A DNA stretch of 58,467 nucleotides from the NCBI GenBank assembly GCA_026983775.1, contig JALSTK010000091.1, forward strand, positions 1 through 58,467. The letters are read 5' to 3'. Source of the stretch: Calditrichia bacterium (GTDB taxonomy: Bacteria; Calditrichota; Calditrichia; Calditrichales; Calditrichaceae). Position numbers and translations under genes: made by a program. The notes under the pieces are model-generated. The model did no database searches and was not told where the DNA came from. It worked only from the letters and a program-made list of their open reading frames with translations. Positions 16,642 to 26,243 of this stretch are shown here, one piece after another. Positions within the stretch are counted from its first letter, which is position 1. Each line of letters opens with the position of its first letter.

Positions 16642-19139
16642 TTTTTCATATATTTTTTTCTATAGATAGGTACCAGACCGATAAGTATCATCAGATACAA
16701 AATTCCTAAAGAAGCATAGGAAATATGTATATCCCGGAAAAAGGATTTTGGTTCAAAATTCAGAAGGATGTGATGTTCTCCCGGTGCAACTACAATGGAT
16801 TGAATAGCGTGATCCGTTTTGTAAATTTTGTTCGTTTCTTTCCCATCTATAAAAATTCTCCAGCCCGGAGGATAAAAATTTTCGGAAAGGACCAACAGGG
16901 ACTGTTTATCGGTATAAACACTAAACGAGACATGATTGGGATCGAAATGTTTCAGACGTGTCCAGCTACTGTCGGGAGTACTGATTTTAGCTGGAAGGGG
17001 CTTTTCTAAAACGGCCTCGGTCCCGGGGTTGAAAGCGGGACTGTTTATATATTTTAAACGGTCGATCTCATCAGGTACTACCCGCACCCGACCTACAAAA
17101 TGGGCACGAGGTAAGTGATCTTTAAACAGATACGTATACAAATGATTCGCCTTATCTGAAAAGACTAATTGCAGATGTTCGTTTTGAATGATTTGCTTCA
17201 TGATCACGTACTTAACATCTAAGATTTTGAGTACATTCCAGTTGATCGGTAATTGGGCGTCGGGTCCGTTATAAATGTTTTTTTCGACTAACTCTTCAAT
17301 TGTATACATCTTAATCGGTGTATAGCCTCCGATCGTCTGGTGGAAATAAGCCCAGCGGTTATTCCCAAAAAGCTCTCCACTCGGGAAAATACGGAAGATG
17401 GTGTGATCGGATTTTAAGTATTGGTCCGTTTGGGTCTCACGGAAATATTGACGCTCAATGCGTTTCACATCCGTATAATCCTTTTGCACTCTTCCCTGCA
17501 CATTCAGTAAATCCATAATGGCAATAAGACCCAGAAAAACGGTTAAAATAGTGAAATTGATTTTCTTTGCCAGGTAAGCAAACAGACTTCCCCCTGAGAT
17601 CAGAATAAGAAGTAGATAACGTAAAACGTCATGATTAAAATATTCGGCTCGTATATTTTTTATAATCCGTAAAGTATCGGGCTGATAGCGTTCTCCTCCC
17701 GGTTTGGTGAAGGAAGCTCCCTGTCCGTATAACCAAAATATAAGGCCCAGGATAAAAAAACCGAGGACGGTGTAAATAATGGTTTTGTTTTCCTTAAACC
17801 AATCTTTTCCCCTTGAGATACTCGCCAGATATTTTAAACCCATCATGGCAAAAAGAACAATTACAAAATAGGTAACGGCTACGCTCATCATAGGTGCCCG
17901 AAACTTATTGAAATAAGGCACATAATTATAGAATAAAGCGTAGAACCATTCCATATGTCTTCCGAAAGATAATAGGATTAACCAAAGAGCAAAAAGTCCC
18001 AGACTGATAACCAGTGGTTTCTTCCTGTAGATAATTAAACCGAGTAAAGCTAACAAGAGGGTAATTGCGCCCATATATTCATAGCTCTGGGTAAAAGGCA
18101 TGTAACCCCAATAAGCCGGGATTTGTTGGCCGCGCAATCTTGGATAGGCGTTGCCATCATATTTTTCACTGGACATTCCTCCGAAAAAACGAGGTACGAA
18201 CCAGGTAAACAGCTCGAGCGGATCGGTGGACCATTGTGTGGCGTATTTCATGGATACACCGCTACCGGCCTGATTTCGGGCTTTCTCCTGTTGGTGGATA
18301 TCAACCGTGGTTTTCCCTCTTTTGGAATAGGGTAAATACTCTTTGGCTAAAAAGAGGGGCTGAGCGGACATACTAATGGATAAAATTAATGCTATGACCA
18401 GTAAAGATAAGGACTTACCGAATTTTTGGTATTGCTTATCCAGCAATTCTTTAATAAACGGATACACGCCCGCGGCAAAAATGAGCACTCCGGTGTAAAA
18501 CACAATTTGATAGTGCTGAGTACGAATCTGGGTGCCGAACGCCAGAGCAAAGAGAGCGGCGGATAAAATATTACGTTTGTCCATAAAATACTGAAAGGTT
18601 AAAAATACCCAGGGCAGGAGCATCAGAGCTTTGAATTTAGCAAAGTGCCCCACCAGGAACAGAGATTTATAGTGAGGCATAAAAATAAACAACAGGCTTC
18701 CCAAAAAACTGAGGAGCGGACTCATCTTCATATATCGTAGAAGAATATAAAATCCTAAAGCGGCAAAGAAATAATAAATAAATACAACGCTGAAAAATCG
18801 GCTGAAAAATCCCAATAAATTATCTGCAGAGAAAGCAACCGCGCTTAAGCGATGATATACGGGCATTCCTGCAAAGATGTAAGGATTCCAAAGTGCACGC
18901 TCTCCGCTTTCTTTGGTAAATTCTCTTATCTGATGGGATTGGCCAATGGTAGCCAGAACATCAACACCCTGTGGTGATAAATGATCGACGACCAAAGGCT
19001 TGAGCAAAATCACCAGAATCACGGCAATCAGTATAATAAATAGGGCATCCTGAAAGGATTGAGGAAGCACCTGCCCCCCGGGTTGCCGTACTTTTACCGC
19101 AGCGGTTTTACGCTTATTCTTTTTATTTGATTTAGCCAT
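16638..19139 (-). CDS. YfhO-family membrane protein (probable GT-C glycosyltransferase)
   Basis: 833 aa polytopic inner-membrane protein with about a dozen hydrophobic segments, starting near residue 33. It ends in a periplasmic domain and the YfhO-typical motif YPPGWRIFIDGK...I.VAPGEH followed by a last membrane helix. In Bacillus and Listeria, YfhO acts with the GT2 enzyme CsbB to glycosylate lipoteichoic acid from a polyprenyl-phosphate sugar. A CsbB/GtrB-like gene is present three genes upstream in this operon (20187-21110), which supports the same division of labour. The acceptor in this Gram-negative organism is unknown. The N-terminal 25 residues are unusually rich in Lys and Asn. Confidence 0.85.
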   Translation of the reverse strand: MAKSNKKNKRKTAAVKVRQPGGQVLPQSFQDALFIILIAVILVILLKPLVVDHLSPQGVDVLATIGQSHQIREFTKESGERALWNPYIFAGMPVYHRLSAVAFSADNLLGFFSRFFSVVFIYYFFAALGFYILLRYMKMSPLLSFLGSLLFIFMPHYKSLFLVGHFAKFKALMLLPWVFLTFQYFMDKRNILSAALFALAFGTQIRTQHYQIVFYTGVLIFAAGVYPFIKELLDKQYQKFGKSLSLLVIALILSISMSAQPLFLAKEYLPYSKRGKTTVDIHQQEKARNQAGSGVSMKYATQWSTDPLELFTWFVPRFFGGMSSEKYDGNAYPRLRGQQIPAYWGYMPFTQSYEYMGAITLLLALLGLIIYRKKPLVISLGLFALWLILLSFGRHMEWFYALFYNYVPYFNKFRAPMMSVAVTYFVIVLFAMMGLKYLASISRGKDWFKENKTIIYTVLGFFILGLIFWLYGQGASFTKPGGERYQPDTLRIIKNIRAEYFNHDVLRYLLLILISGGSLFAYLAKKINFTILTVFLGLIAIMDLLNVQGRVQKDYTDVKRIERQYFRETQTDQYLKSDHTIFRIFPSGELFGNNRWAYFHQTIGGYTPIKMYTIEELVEKNIYNGPDAQLPINWNVLKILDVKYVIMKQIIQNEHLQLVFSDKANHLYTYLFKDHLPRAHFVGRVRVVPDEIDRLKYINSPAFNPGTEAVLEKPLPAKISTPDSSWTRLKHFDPNHVSFSVYTDKQSLLVLSENFYPPGWRIFIDGKETNKIYKTDHAIQSIVVAPGEHHILLNFEPKSFFRDIHISYASLGILYLMILIGLVPIYRKKYMKK

Positions 19140-19165
19140 GACGCTTCCTTTACAAAATAGGATTT

Positions 19166-20179
19166 CTACTCAAAATTTTGATTCAATATAACTCTGCGTA
19201 TATAGCTGATAATAAATCCCGATCCATAGCCGAACACCTGGGCGGGAATAACCAGGGGTAGCCATAAAGCAGGTTTATATTCTTTATACATCTGCAAACA
19301 ATCGGCAATGGCAATGAGCAAAATGAGCAGGGCAAAAGCCAGTCCCAGATCGAATAAAAGCCGGAAGGGACGGAAGAAAATGGCTAACAGGGAGATGGCT
19401 AAGGCCAATAGGGTGGCCAGGGCCGGCAATGTATGTAGAGGTTCCAGCATTTTAGCATCTATTTTGTAAAGAAAGATGCGGGCTGATCCCATCCGGTATA
19501 CTTGTCTGAAAAATTTTGTTAGATTTGTACGCCGTTTATGATAGAGAAAAGCGGATTCGATAAAAATAACTCTGGCACCGCTGTTGATAATACGATGACT
19601 GAATTCGATATCTTCTCCGTAAAAACGGGGATGAAATCCACCGATTTTTTTCCAGAGCTTTTTGCTTAGTCCCATATTGAAAGATCGGGGATAATATTTA
19701 GCCAGCTTTTTGCCTTTTTTCCCTCTCAGACCGCCGGTGGTTATGAAGGAGGTCATGGTATAATTGATGGCCTTAAGCAGGGGTGAGAAGGAATCCAGAT
19801 AGGTATCCGGGCCTCCGAAAGCATCTGCCTGTTCCTGTTGTAGAGATTCATCAATATTTTTTAACCAGTCTTCAGGAAGCAGAACGTCGGAATCGATGAA
19901 AATAAAAAAATCACCTTTTGCCTTTTCCATACCCAGATTTCTGGCGGCACCGGGACCTTTTTTATGTTGGGTAAAATAACCGAGTTGAAAAGAAAAACGG
20001 GATACGGCCTGTTCGATGAATTGAGGGGTACTATCCGTGGAGCCGTCATCGGCAACCACTACTTCAAAGCGATCCGGAGGAAAATTTAATTTTTCAATGG
20101 TTTCGAACAGTTCTGCTAACTCATCGGCCCGATTATAAGAGGGAATGATGATGGAATACATACGGTATTGGGAAGACAT
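19166..20179 (-). CDS. Glycosyltransferase family 2 with C-terminal membrane segments
   Basis: 337 aa. The GT-A catalytic domain occupies about residues 6-225, with SIIIPSYNR, the nucleotide-binding VVADDGSTD, the DxD-like FIDSDVLLP, and GEDIEFSHR. Two or three hydrophobic segments follow from about residue 250. This layout is typical of membrane-tethered GT2 enzymes acting on lipid-linked or exported glycans. A TTG at 20194 would extend it by five residues and overlap the upstream gene's stop; the ATG at 20179 is preferred, though neither has a clear ribosome site. It sits between YfhO and the GtrB-like gene. Confidence 0.87.
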   Translation of the reverse strand: MSSQYRMYSIIIPSYNRADELAELFETIEKLNFPPDRFEVVVADDGSTDSTPQFIEQAVSRFSFQLGYFTQHKKGPGAARNLGMEKAKGDFFIFIDSDVLLPEDWLKNIDESLQQEQADAFGGPDTYLDSFSPLLKAINYTMTSFITTGGLRGKKGKKLAKYYPRSFNMGLSKKLWKKIGGFHPRFYGEDIEFSHRIINSGARVIFIESAFLYHKRRTNLTKFFRQVYRMGSARIFLYKIDAKMLEPLHTLPALATLLALAISLLAIFFRPFRLLFDLGLAFALLILLIAIADCLQMYKEYKPALWLPLVIPAQVFGYGSGFIISYIRRVILNQNFE

Positions 20180-20186
20180 AATCGAC

Positions 20187-21110
20187 TCAATCAATTTCTT
20201 TTTTGACAGCAGATTTTAAAGTCGTATCTCTGGTACTGGTGATCATTTCTCCGATCAAACCGAGAGAAAAGGATTGGGCGCCCACGATAACCAATAACAC
20301 ACCGAGAAAGAGTAAGGGACGGTTTCCGATTCCATGCCCTTCGAACCATAAAATAGAAAGATAGGTCAATATTAATATCCCTGAGAAACTGAATCCCAGT
20401 CCGAAGAAACCGAAAAGATGTAACGGTTTCTGCCGGTAACGGGTAATGAACAAAACCGTGAGTAAATCGAAGAAGCCATTAAAAAAGCGCCGGGCACCGA
20501 ATTTCGATTTACCGAATTTACGGGCATGATGTTTTACAATGATTTCTCCCACCACAAATCCCTGCCAATGCGCTAAGACAGGAAGATAGCGATGCAGCTC
20601 ACCATAAACGGGGATAGCCTTGATGACGTCTTTGCGGTAAGCTTTTAAACCGCAATTAAAGTCATGAATCTTTATCCCGGAAATCTTACGGGTAGCAAAA
20701 TTAAATAATTTTGAAGGGAGCGTTTTGGTAATCGGATCATGCCGTTTTTTCTTCCAACCCGAGACCAGATCATATCCTTCTTCGAGTTTGCCGATTAAAC
20801 TGGGGATCTCGGCAGGATCGTCCTGAAGGTCCGCATCCATAGTAACTACGATATCTCCTTCGGCTTTTCTGAAGCCTTCGCACAGAGCGGCGCTTTTACC
20901 AAAATTACGTCGAAATTGTAAAATCCGGATCATGGACCACTGCTTCTTTAATTCCAGTAACCGTTGGAACGATCGATCCGTACTTCCATCATCAACGAAA
21001 ATAATTTCGTATTCTACATTTAAACGATTTAATTGGTCTGTAATGCGCTGGCAAAGTTCATTTAACGAGTCTTCTTCGTTAAAGAGTGGAATGACGACGG
21101 AAACATCCAT
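20187..21110 (-). CDS. GtrB/CsbB-type polyprenyl-phosphate glycosyltransferase (GT2)
   Basis: 307 aa. The GT-A domain begins MDVSVVIPLFNEEDSL and carries VDDGSTD (Asp40/41) and MDADLQDDP near residue 95, both hallmarks of the DPM1/GtrB/CsbB group that transfers a sugar from a nucleotide to undecaprenyl phosphate. Two C-terminal transmembrane helices (about 232-252 and 266-288) match GtrB and CsbB. It is probably the lipid-linked sugar donor synthase for the YfhO protein encoded three genes downstream. It starts 35 bases after the DUF4292 gene. Confidence 0.88.
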   Translation of the reverse strand: MDVSVVIPLFNEEDSLNELCQRITDQLNRLNVEYEIIFVDDGSTDRSFQRLLELKKQWSMIRILQFRRNFGKSAALCEGFRKAEGDIVVTMDADLQDDPAEIPSLIGKLEEGYDLVSGWKKKRHDPITKTLPSKLFNFATRKISGIKIHDFNCGLKAYRKDVIKAIPVYGELHRYLPVLAHWQGFVVGEIIVKHHARKFGKSKFGARRFFNGFFDLLTVLFITRYRQKPLHLFGFFGLGFSFSGILILTYLSILWFEGHGIGNRPLLFLGVLLVIVGAQSFSLGLIGEMITSTRDTTLKSAVKKEID

Positions 21111-21144
21111 TTCAATCCCGGTATTTATATGGAACTCATCTTCA

Positions 21145-21915
21145 TTAATTTAATGATAGGTTGATCTGTTTTGCCGTATCGGAAATTTTAATTTCAAATT
21201 TTTTAGAATCCAGTTTTTCATTTAACAGTAAATCCGTAAAATAAATGGAAAGACCCTGGCTTTCATCCGGACGAACAAAATTTATGGCTCTTGGGAAATA
21301 AATGCCATTAAATTTGGTATACTGATCATAGGTCTTGTAAAAAAGCAGACGGTCTTTATCCCAATATTCGATTTTGCGAATTAACATATATTGAGGGTCG
21401 AACCATATATGGTAATGAAGATGCGCATTATCCGCTTCGAGATAATAGAGCCGATCGCGAACTTCATAGCTGGTTTTTTTAAGAATTTCAAATTGGTCTC
21501 TTGCTAAGAATACATTTTCCAATTCCTTAATGGCTACAGGGAATTGAAGGAAGTTCGTATTATCGAAATCTTTCCGCAGGCCGGTGATAAATTGGTTCAT
21601 TAGTTGATTGTAAAATATAAAGCGGTTTTTTGCCAGAAAGACTTTACCAACCGGTACACCCAGGGGCCCTTTCACCGAGATGAGCAGAGAATCCCGGCCG
21701 TTCATTAAAATATCCGCAGCAAAGTTTCCGGAATACTGAGGCGAATCTACCGTGATTCGGGCATTACCTTGCAGGGTCGTGATAGCTTGCTGCCAGGAAT
21801 CGTGATGAGCCAGTAATTCACGATAGTGTACTTTCTGGATATCGGCCATAAAGTGTTTCTGAATAGCGCAAGCAGTGGCCGCTAACAGGACAAGAATAAG
21901 GAATAATTTTTTCAT
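21145..21915 (-). CDS. DUF4292 outer-membrane lipoprotein (LolA/LolB-like fold)
   Basis: 256 aa. It starts with a lipoprotein signal (MKKLFLILVLLAATAC), followed by a beta-rich domain with ITTLQGNARITVDSP, VKGPLGVPVGKVFLAK and FDPQYMLIRKIEYWD segments. This is the DUF4292 family, common in Bacteroidota and thought from its fold to be related to LolA/LolB-type lipid-binding proteins. The frame is open upstream to 22014, overlapping the TPR gene, but the ATG at 21915 places the signal peptide at the N-terminus. In Bacteroidota, DUF4292 genes commonly follow a TPR lipoprotein gene and precede an EnvC-like gene. The first half of that order is kept here. Confidence 0.82.
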   Translation of the reverse strand: MKKLFLILVLLAATACAIQKHFMADIQKVHYRELLAHHDSWQQAITTLQGNARITVDSPQYSGNFAADILMNGRDSLLISVKGPLGVPVGKVFLAKNRFIFYNQLMNQFITGLRKDFDNTNFLQFPVAIKELENVFLARDQFEILKKTSYEVRDRLYYLEADNAHLHYHIWFDPQYMLIRKIEYWDKDRLLFYKTYDQYTKFNGIYFPRAINFVRPDESQGLSIYFTDLLLNEKLDSKKFEIKISDTAKQINLSLN

Positions 21916-21941
21916 ATACGATAATACTTTTATGATCCTGA

Positions 21942-23633
21942 TTAGTGTTGTAACTCTTGTATCTTCTTTTCCAATTTGGCATTGTCGGGCTTGTTTTGCA
22001 GGGATTTTTGCCAATACTCAAGAGCTTTGTTGATTTTTCCCATTTTCAGATATACATCTCCGAGGTGTTCCAGAACGACGGCCGAATTAATTCGCAGGTC
22101 GATGGATTCCTTAATATATTTTTCGGCCGAAGAATACTTTCCTAATTTATAATATATCCAGCCGATGGTATCTAAGTAGGCGGCTTCTTTCGGTCTGATT
22201 TTCAAGGCTTTTTGAACCATCTTCAAGGCTTTTTCCAAATTCTTGTTGCGTTCGGCCAGGCTGTAACTATAATTATTCAACAACAATGCATTATCCGGAT
22301 AACGCGTAATAGCCACTTCGTACAAACTGTCACAGCGATCATACATTTTCAGGGTTTCATAAACGACGGGTAAACCGCTTAATGCATTGATGTTTTCGGG
22401 GTCCAGCTTGAGGGTTTTTTCAAAAGCGGCAACGGACTCCTTATATTTTTTTTGTTGTTGCAGGTTCACTCCGTAAAAACTCCAGAGGGAAGCATCATCC
22501 GGAAAGATTTTCAGGGCCTGCTCATAGGTCTTTTGGGCCTCTACATCCTGCTTATTGTCGGAATAGGCGAAGCCGAGAAACATCCAGGCAAATTTGTTTT
22601 TGGCGTCTTCAGTCAGAATTTTCCTGAATATTTCAATGGCCTGTGGGGCGTTTTTACTTTCCAGTTCGATGCGTCCCATCAGCTCCATGACACTAACGGG
22701 TGGTTTTTTTTGGCGCATAATCGGTTGAAGAAGACCACGGGCCCGATCAAAATCTTTTAAATAATAGTATGCTTCCGCAGAAAGAACACGGGCAGCTCTG
22801 TTGGTAGAATCCGCCTCAAGTACGGGAGTATACAGATCAATGATTTTTTGCCATTGGCTGCGCATGCGATAGATAAAGGTTAAGCGATCCAGGGCTTCGG
22901 CAAAATTCGGCTTATACCGCAAAGCCTTGCGATATAAGGTGGCGGCACTGTCCGTATGCTGCTTAATTTCATAAATACGGCCGGTTAAATATAAAACCCG
23001 GGCATTGGTACTATCGTCTTTAAGTATTTCGAGATAGTAGCGCTTGGCCTTTTCGTATTCCTTGTTGTTAAAATAGATTCCTGCCAGACGATCCAGCAGT
23101 GCCGGATTTCGGCCATATAATTTGAGCAGGGCCTCATCCTGGTCTGCAACTCCTTTCGAGTTACCGTTTTTTTCATAAAGCAAAATCAAATATTGGCGGG
23201 CATCATCGTCGTAAGGGTCTATTTCAGTTAATTTTTTAAAGTATTTAATGGCCTGATCATCCCGTCCGAGGCGTAGCTGAACCTGTGCCATTAAGTTAAG
23301 GGCGTCCCAGTTAGCAGGGTCTAAGGCAAGAGATTGTTTGAGTAATATCTCTGCGCTCTCATAATGTTCCAGGCGCAAATGGTTCTCGGCAATGCTGTTA
23401 TAGATCGTCGGTGAGGTGGAATCGTGATGCAGGGCCTGATAGAAATGGACTAAAGCCTCATTATAGCGTGCACTTTGTTCGGCATACAGTCCCTGTAAAT
23501 AGTAATCACGTGCTTTAAGCTGAAAAACGCTTTTTACTTTTCTATGCTTTGAAATCTGCCGGCTAAGCGGTGAGCAGCCTGCAAAAATTCCCGCAACAAG
23601 AGCGATAATAATTATGTAGGTTGTACGTTTCAT
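21942..23633 (-). CDS. TPR-repeat outer-membrane lipoprotein
   Basis: 563 aa. The lipoprotein signal ends in the lipobox FAGC (Cys19). Some fourteen tetratricopeptide repeats follow, from about residue 40 to the end, with recurrent patterns such as YNEALVHFYQALHHDS, YESAEILLKQSLALDP and YSSAEKYIKES. TPR solenoids act as protein-protein scaffolds; the lipid anchor places it at the envelope. It is directly upstream of the DUF4292 gene (26 bases) and divergent from PBP1A across a 438-base gap. The pairing with DUF4292 is conserved in Bacteroidota, but its function is not established. Confidence 0.85.
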   Translation of the reverse strand: MKRTTYIIIIALVAGIFAGCSPLSRQISKHRKVKSVFQLKARDYYLQGLYAEQSARYNEALVHFYQALHHDSTSPTIYNSIAENHLRLEHYESAEILLKQSLALDPANWDALNLMAQVQLRLGRDDQAIKYFKKLTEIDPYDDDARQYLILLYEKNGNSKGVADQDEALLKLYGRNPALLDRLAGIYFNNKEYEKAKRYYLEILKDDSTNARVLYLTGRIYEIKQHTDSAATLYRKALRYKPNFAEALDRLTFIYRMRSQWQKIIDLYTPVLEADSTNRAARVLSAEAYYYLKDFDRARGLLQPIMRQKKPPVSVMELMGRIELESKNAPQAIEIFRKILTEDAKNKFAWMFLGFAYSDNKQDVEAQKTYEQALKIFPDDASLWSFYGVNLQQQKKYKESVAAFEKTLKLDPENINALSGLPVVYETLKMYDRCDSLYEVAITRYPDNALLLNNYSYSLAERNKNLEKALKMVQKALKIRPKEAAYLDTIGWIYYKLGKYSSAEKYIKESIDLRINSAVVLEHLGDVYLKMGKINKALEYWQKSLQNKPDNAKLEKKIQELQH

Positions 23634-24071
23634 ATTAAGTCGATTAATTTAACCGTTTCAGGTTGAAATAACAAGTAAATCGCATGCCAATGTTCCCACG
23701 TAAATATATCTTTTGTCGTACTCTTTTTCCATCCCGTCTACCATACCGGAATAGTTGAATGATGCCACCCGGATTAATTGGCAAACCGCAATTTCGCCAC
23801 AGGCAGGGATAAAGGACAGTTTATACTTGTTACTTTTAAATATTTTAAAAAACTTTACCTACAAAAGTTTAATTAAAGTATAAAGTTTCACTATAAAAGC
23901 GGAATTTAGTTCCACTTCTTACCAAAATCGGGGAACATATTTTCTTTAGCATGGTAATGAATTAGAAAAGAAAAGTACATCGTCCATAACCGGGCTCTGT
24001 ACTTGATTTGCAGAATGGATTTGATTAAGTTTGACCTTGGATGTGCATTTTTTATTCAATAAAAGCGGAAA
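23634..24071. other. 438-base divergent intergenic region
   Basis: This lies between the divergent TPR lipoprotein and PBP1A genes. I see no ORF with coding character, no tRNA-like fold and no T-tailed hairpin. It is AT-rich and presumably holds both promoters. The 10-mer GACCTTGGAT at 24033-24042 also occurs before the MATE gene (13248-13257). Confidence 0.5.
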
Positions 24072-26243
24072 ATGAAACGAAAAAAACGAGGAACCGTCAC
24101 TTCTACACGGTTATATAATCCCGGGCAAAAGCAACCCACCCAAACCAGAATTATCCCCCCCTCAACTTCTAAGAACGGAAAGCGAAAGAGGATCTACATC
24201 AGCCTGGGTATTGTGGCTGTAATTTTTATCGCCGGTATTATTTACTTATGGCAGCTTTCTACCGATCTGATTCCTCTGACCAAGCTGGAGAAGATTAATC
24301 CCGCAGTAGCCACTCAGGTTTATTCTGCAGACGGGGAGGTGATTCACTCTTTCTTTACCTATAACCGTACCTATACCCCTTTTGATAAAATACCTCAGTC
24401 GGTAATTGATGCCTTGCTCTCGACTGAAGACAGGGCATTTTATAAACACTGGGGTATCAATTTGAACGGTGTAGCTCGGGCTTTATGGGTTGATATTTCA
24501 CATCTTAGTTTTGAGCAGGGTGCCAGCACAATTACCATGCAGTTGGCCCGAAATTTATATTACGGCCTGGAGCAGACCCTCAATCGAAAAATTAAAGAAG
24601 CGCTCACCGCCATTCAGATTGAACGCACTTATGCCAAAAATGAGATTCTCGATATGTATCTGAATATCACTTTTTTTGGCAATCATGCTTATGGCATAAA
24701 AGCGGCAGCCCGACGTTATTTCGACAAAAATGTGGAAGACCTCAATGTGGAAGAGGCTGCCTTGCTGATCGGTATCTTAAAAGGGCAGTCTTACTATTCA
24801 CCGCTTCGTCATCCTCAAAGAGCTTTAAAACGGCGTAATATTGTTTTACGAAGTATGCTGGATAACGGTAAATTAACTTCGGCCCAGTATGATAGTTTGA
24901 AACAGCTTCCACTGGAGTTAAATCTCCATGATCCCTATGAGATGTCGATAGCGCCTTATTTTACGGAATATGTACGGCAACAGATGAATAAATTGCAGGA
25001 CTCGTTAAAAGTAGATGTGTATGAAGACGGACTACGGGTCTATACCACCCTGGATACCCGCATTCAAAAATTTATGGAAGAGGCGGTTGCCCGGGAGATC
25101 GATCCCATTCAAGCCCGGGTCAGAGCTCAGTCTGCCTTTAATAATTTACGGAAGACCTTAAGCGATTCCGCTTTTGATGCGCTTACTACCATGCAGATTG
25201 CCTTCGTGGCTCTCGATCCCCACGACGGTCATATCCTGGCCATGATAGGCGGCCGCGATTTTAAGAAGTCAAAATATAACCGGGTTACTCAAATGGCGCG
25301 CCAGCCCGGATCGGCTTTTAAGCCGTTTTTATATACGGCAGCCATTGATAACGGCTATACTCCGGCCGACGAGTACCGCGATCAGCCCACTGTTGAGATT
25401 AACCCGGACAGTACCCGCTGGACACCGAGAAATTACAGCGGAACCTGGAGCGGGAAAAAGGTAACTTTGCGGGAAGCCTTACGACGATCTTTAAATTCGG
25501 TTGCGGTTCAATTGATTGCGGACATCACTCCTAAAGTTGTCATTCAATATGCACGGGATATGGGTATTACGACTCCGCTTCGACCCTTTTCATCATTGGC
25601 CTTAGGAAGCTCAGAGGTAAATCCGTTGGAGCTGGTTTCCGCTTATAGTACCTTTGCCAATAACGGTGTGCATGTTCACCCTGTCTCGATTTTGAAGATC
25701 GAAGACCGCAACGGGAATGTGATTTACCGCTCCCGAACCGAGTCGAGAGAAGTCCTTTCTCCGGAAACCACTTATATTATGAATAATATGCTGCAAAACG
25801 TAATCAACGGCGGTACGGGAATTCGGGTAAGAACCCGCTTCCATTTTATGGTCCAAGCGGGAGGAAAGACAGGAACAACCAACGACAATACCAATGCCTG
25901 GTTCGTGGGATTTACACCGGACATTGCCGCCGGAGTTTGGGTTGGCCTGGATGATTTTCAATATTCCTTAGGGCCGCGTATGTCCGGTGCCGTTGCCGCC
26001 TTACCCTTTTGGGCGGATTTTATGAAAACGGTCTATGACTCGCTGGATTTTGAGCATCATAAATTCCCGGAATGTTCGGGAGTGGTTCGTTTAACCATTT
26101 GCAGTGAAAGTAAAAAACTGGCCACACCCTATTGTCCTCATACTTACCAGGAAATATTTAATGTGAAATACCGGCCGACCGAAACCTGTCCGATTCATAC
26201 CGGCCTTCTTCAGCAGAACCGAAAACGACGGAAGCGATTTTAA
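24072..26243 (+). CDS. Class A penicillin-binding protein (PBP1A-type)
   Basis: 723 aa bifunctional peptidoglycan synthase. It has a basic cytosolic tail (1-40) and one membrane anchor (about 41-62). The GT51 glycosyltransferase follows, with catalytic Glu119 in STEDRAFYKHWG and the QGASTITMQLARN motif. The transpeptidase has the nucleophile Ser414 in QPGSAFKPF, an SxN motif (SLNSVA) and KTGTTNDNTNAWFVG. All catalytic motifs are intact. A short Cys-containing C-terminal extension is present. The ribosome site is weak (AAGCGGAA). It converges on the EnvC-like gene with a four-base overlap, giving two cell-wall genes back to back. Confidence 0.95.
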   Translation: MKRKKRGTVTSTRLYNPGQKQPTQTRIIPPSTSKNGKRKRIYISLGIVAVIFIAGIIYLWQLSTDLIPLTKLEKINPAVATQVYSADGEVIHSFFTYNRTYTPFDKIPQSVIDALLSTEDRAFYKHWGINLNGVARALWVDISHLSFEQGASTITMQLARNLYYGLEQTLNRKIKEALTAIQIERTYAKNEILDMYLNITFFGNHAYGIKAAARRYFDKNVEDLNVEEAALLIGILKGQSYYSPLRHPQRALKRRNIVLRSMLDNGKLTSAQYDSLKQLPLELNLHDPYEMSIAPYFTEYVRQQMNKLQDSLKVDVYEDGLRVYTTLDTRIQKFMEEAVAREIDPIQARVRAQSAFNNLRKTLSDSAFDALTTMQIAFVALDPHDGHILAMIGGRDFKKSKYNRVTQMARQPGSAFKPFLYTAAIDNGYTPADEYRDQPTVEINPDSTRWTPRNYSGTWSGKKVTLREALRRSLNSVAVQLIADITPKVVIQYARDMGITTPLRPFSSLALGSSEVNPLELVSAYSTFANNGVHVHPVSILKIEDRNGNVIYRSRTESREVLSPETTYIMNNMLQNVINGGTGIRVRTRFHFMVQAGGKTGTTNDNTNAWFVGFTPDIAAGVWVGLDDFQYSLGPRMSGAVAALPFWADFMKTVYDSLDFEHHKFPECSGVVRLTICSESKKLATPYCPHTYQEIFNVKYRPTETCPIHTGLLQQNRKRRKRF

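Noticed and set aside
24031-24059. TTGACC plus TATTCA-like pair as a PBP1A promoter
   Set aside because: The -10 match is poor and the predicted start would leave almost no leader before the ATG.
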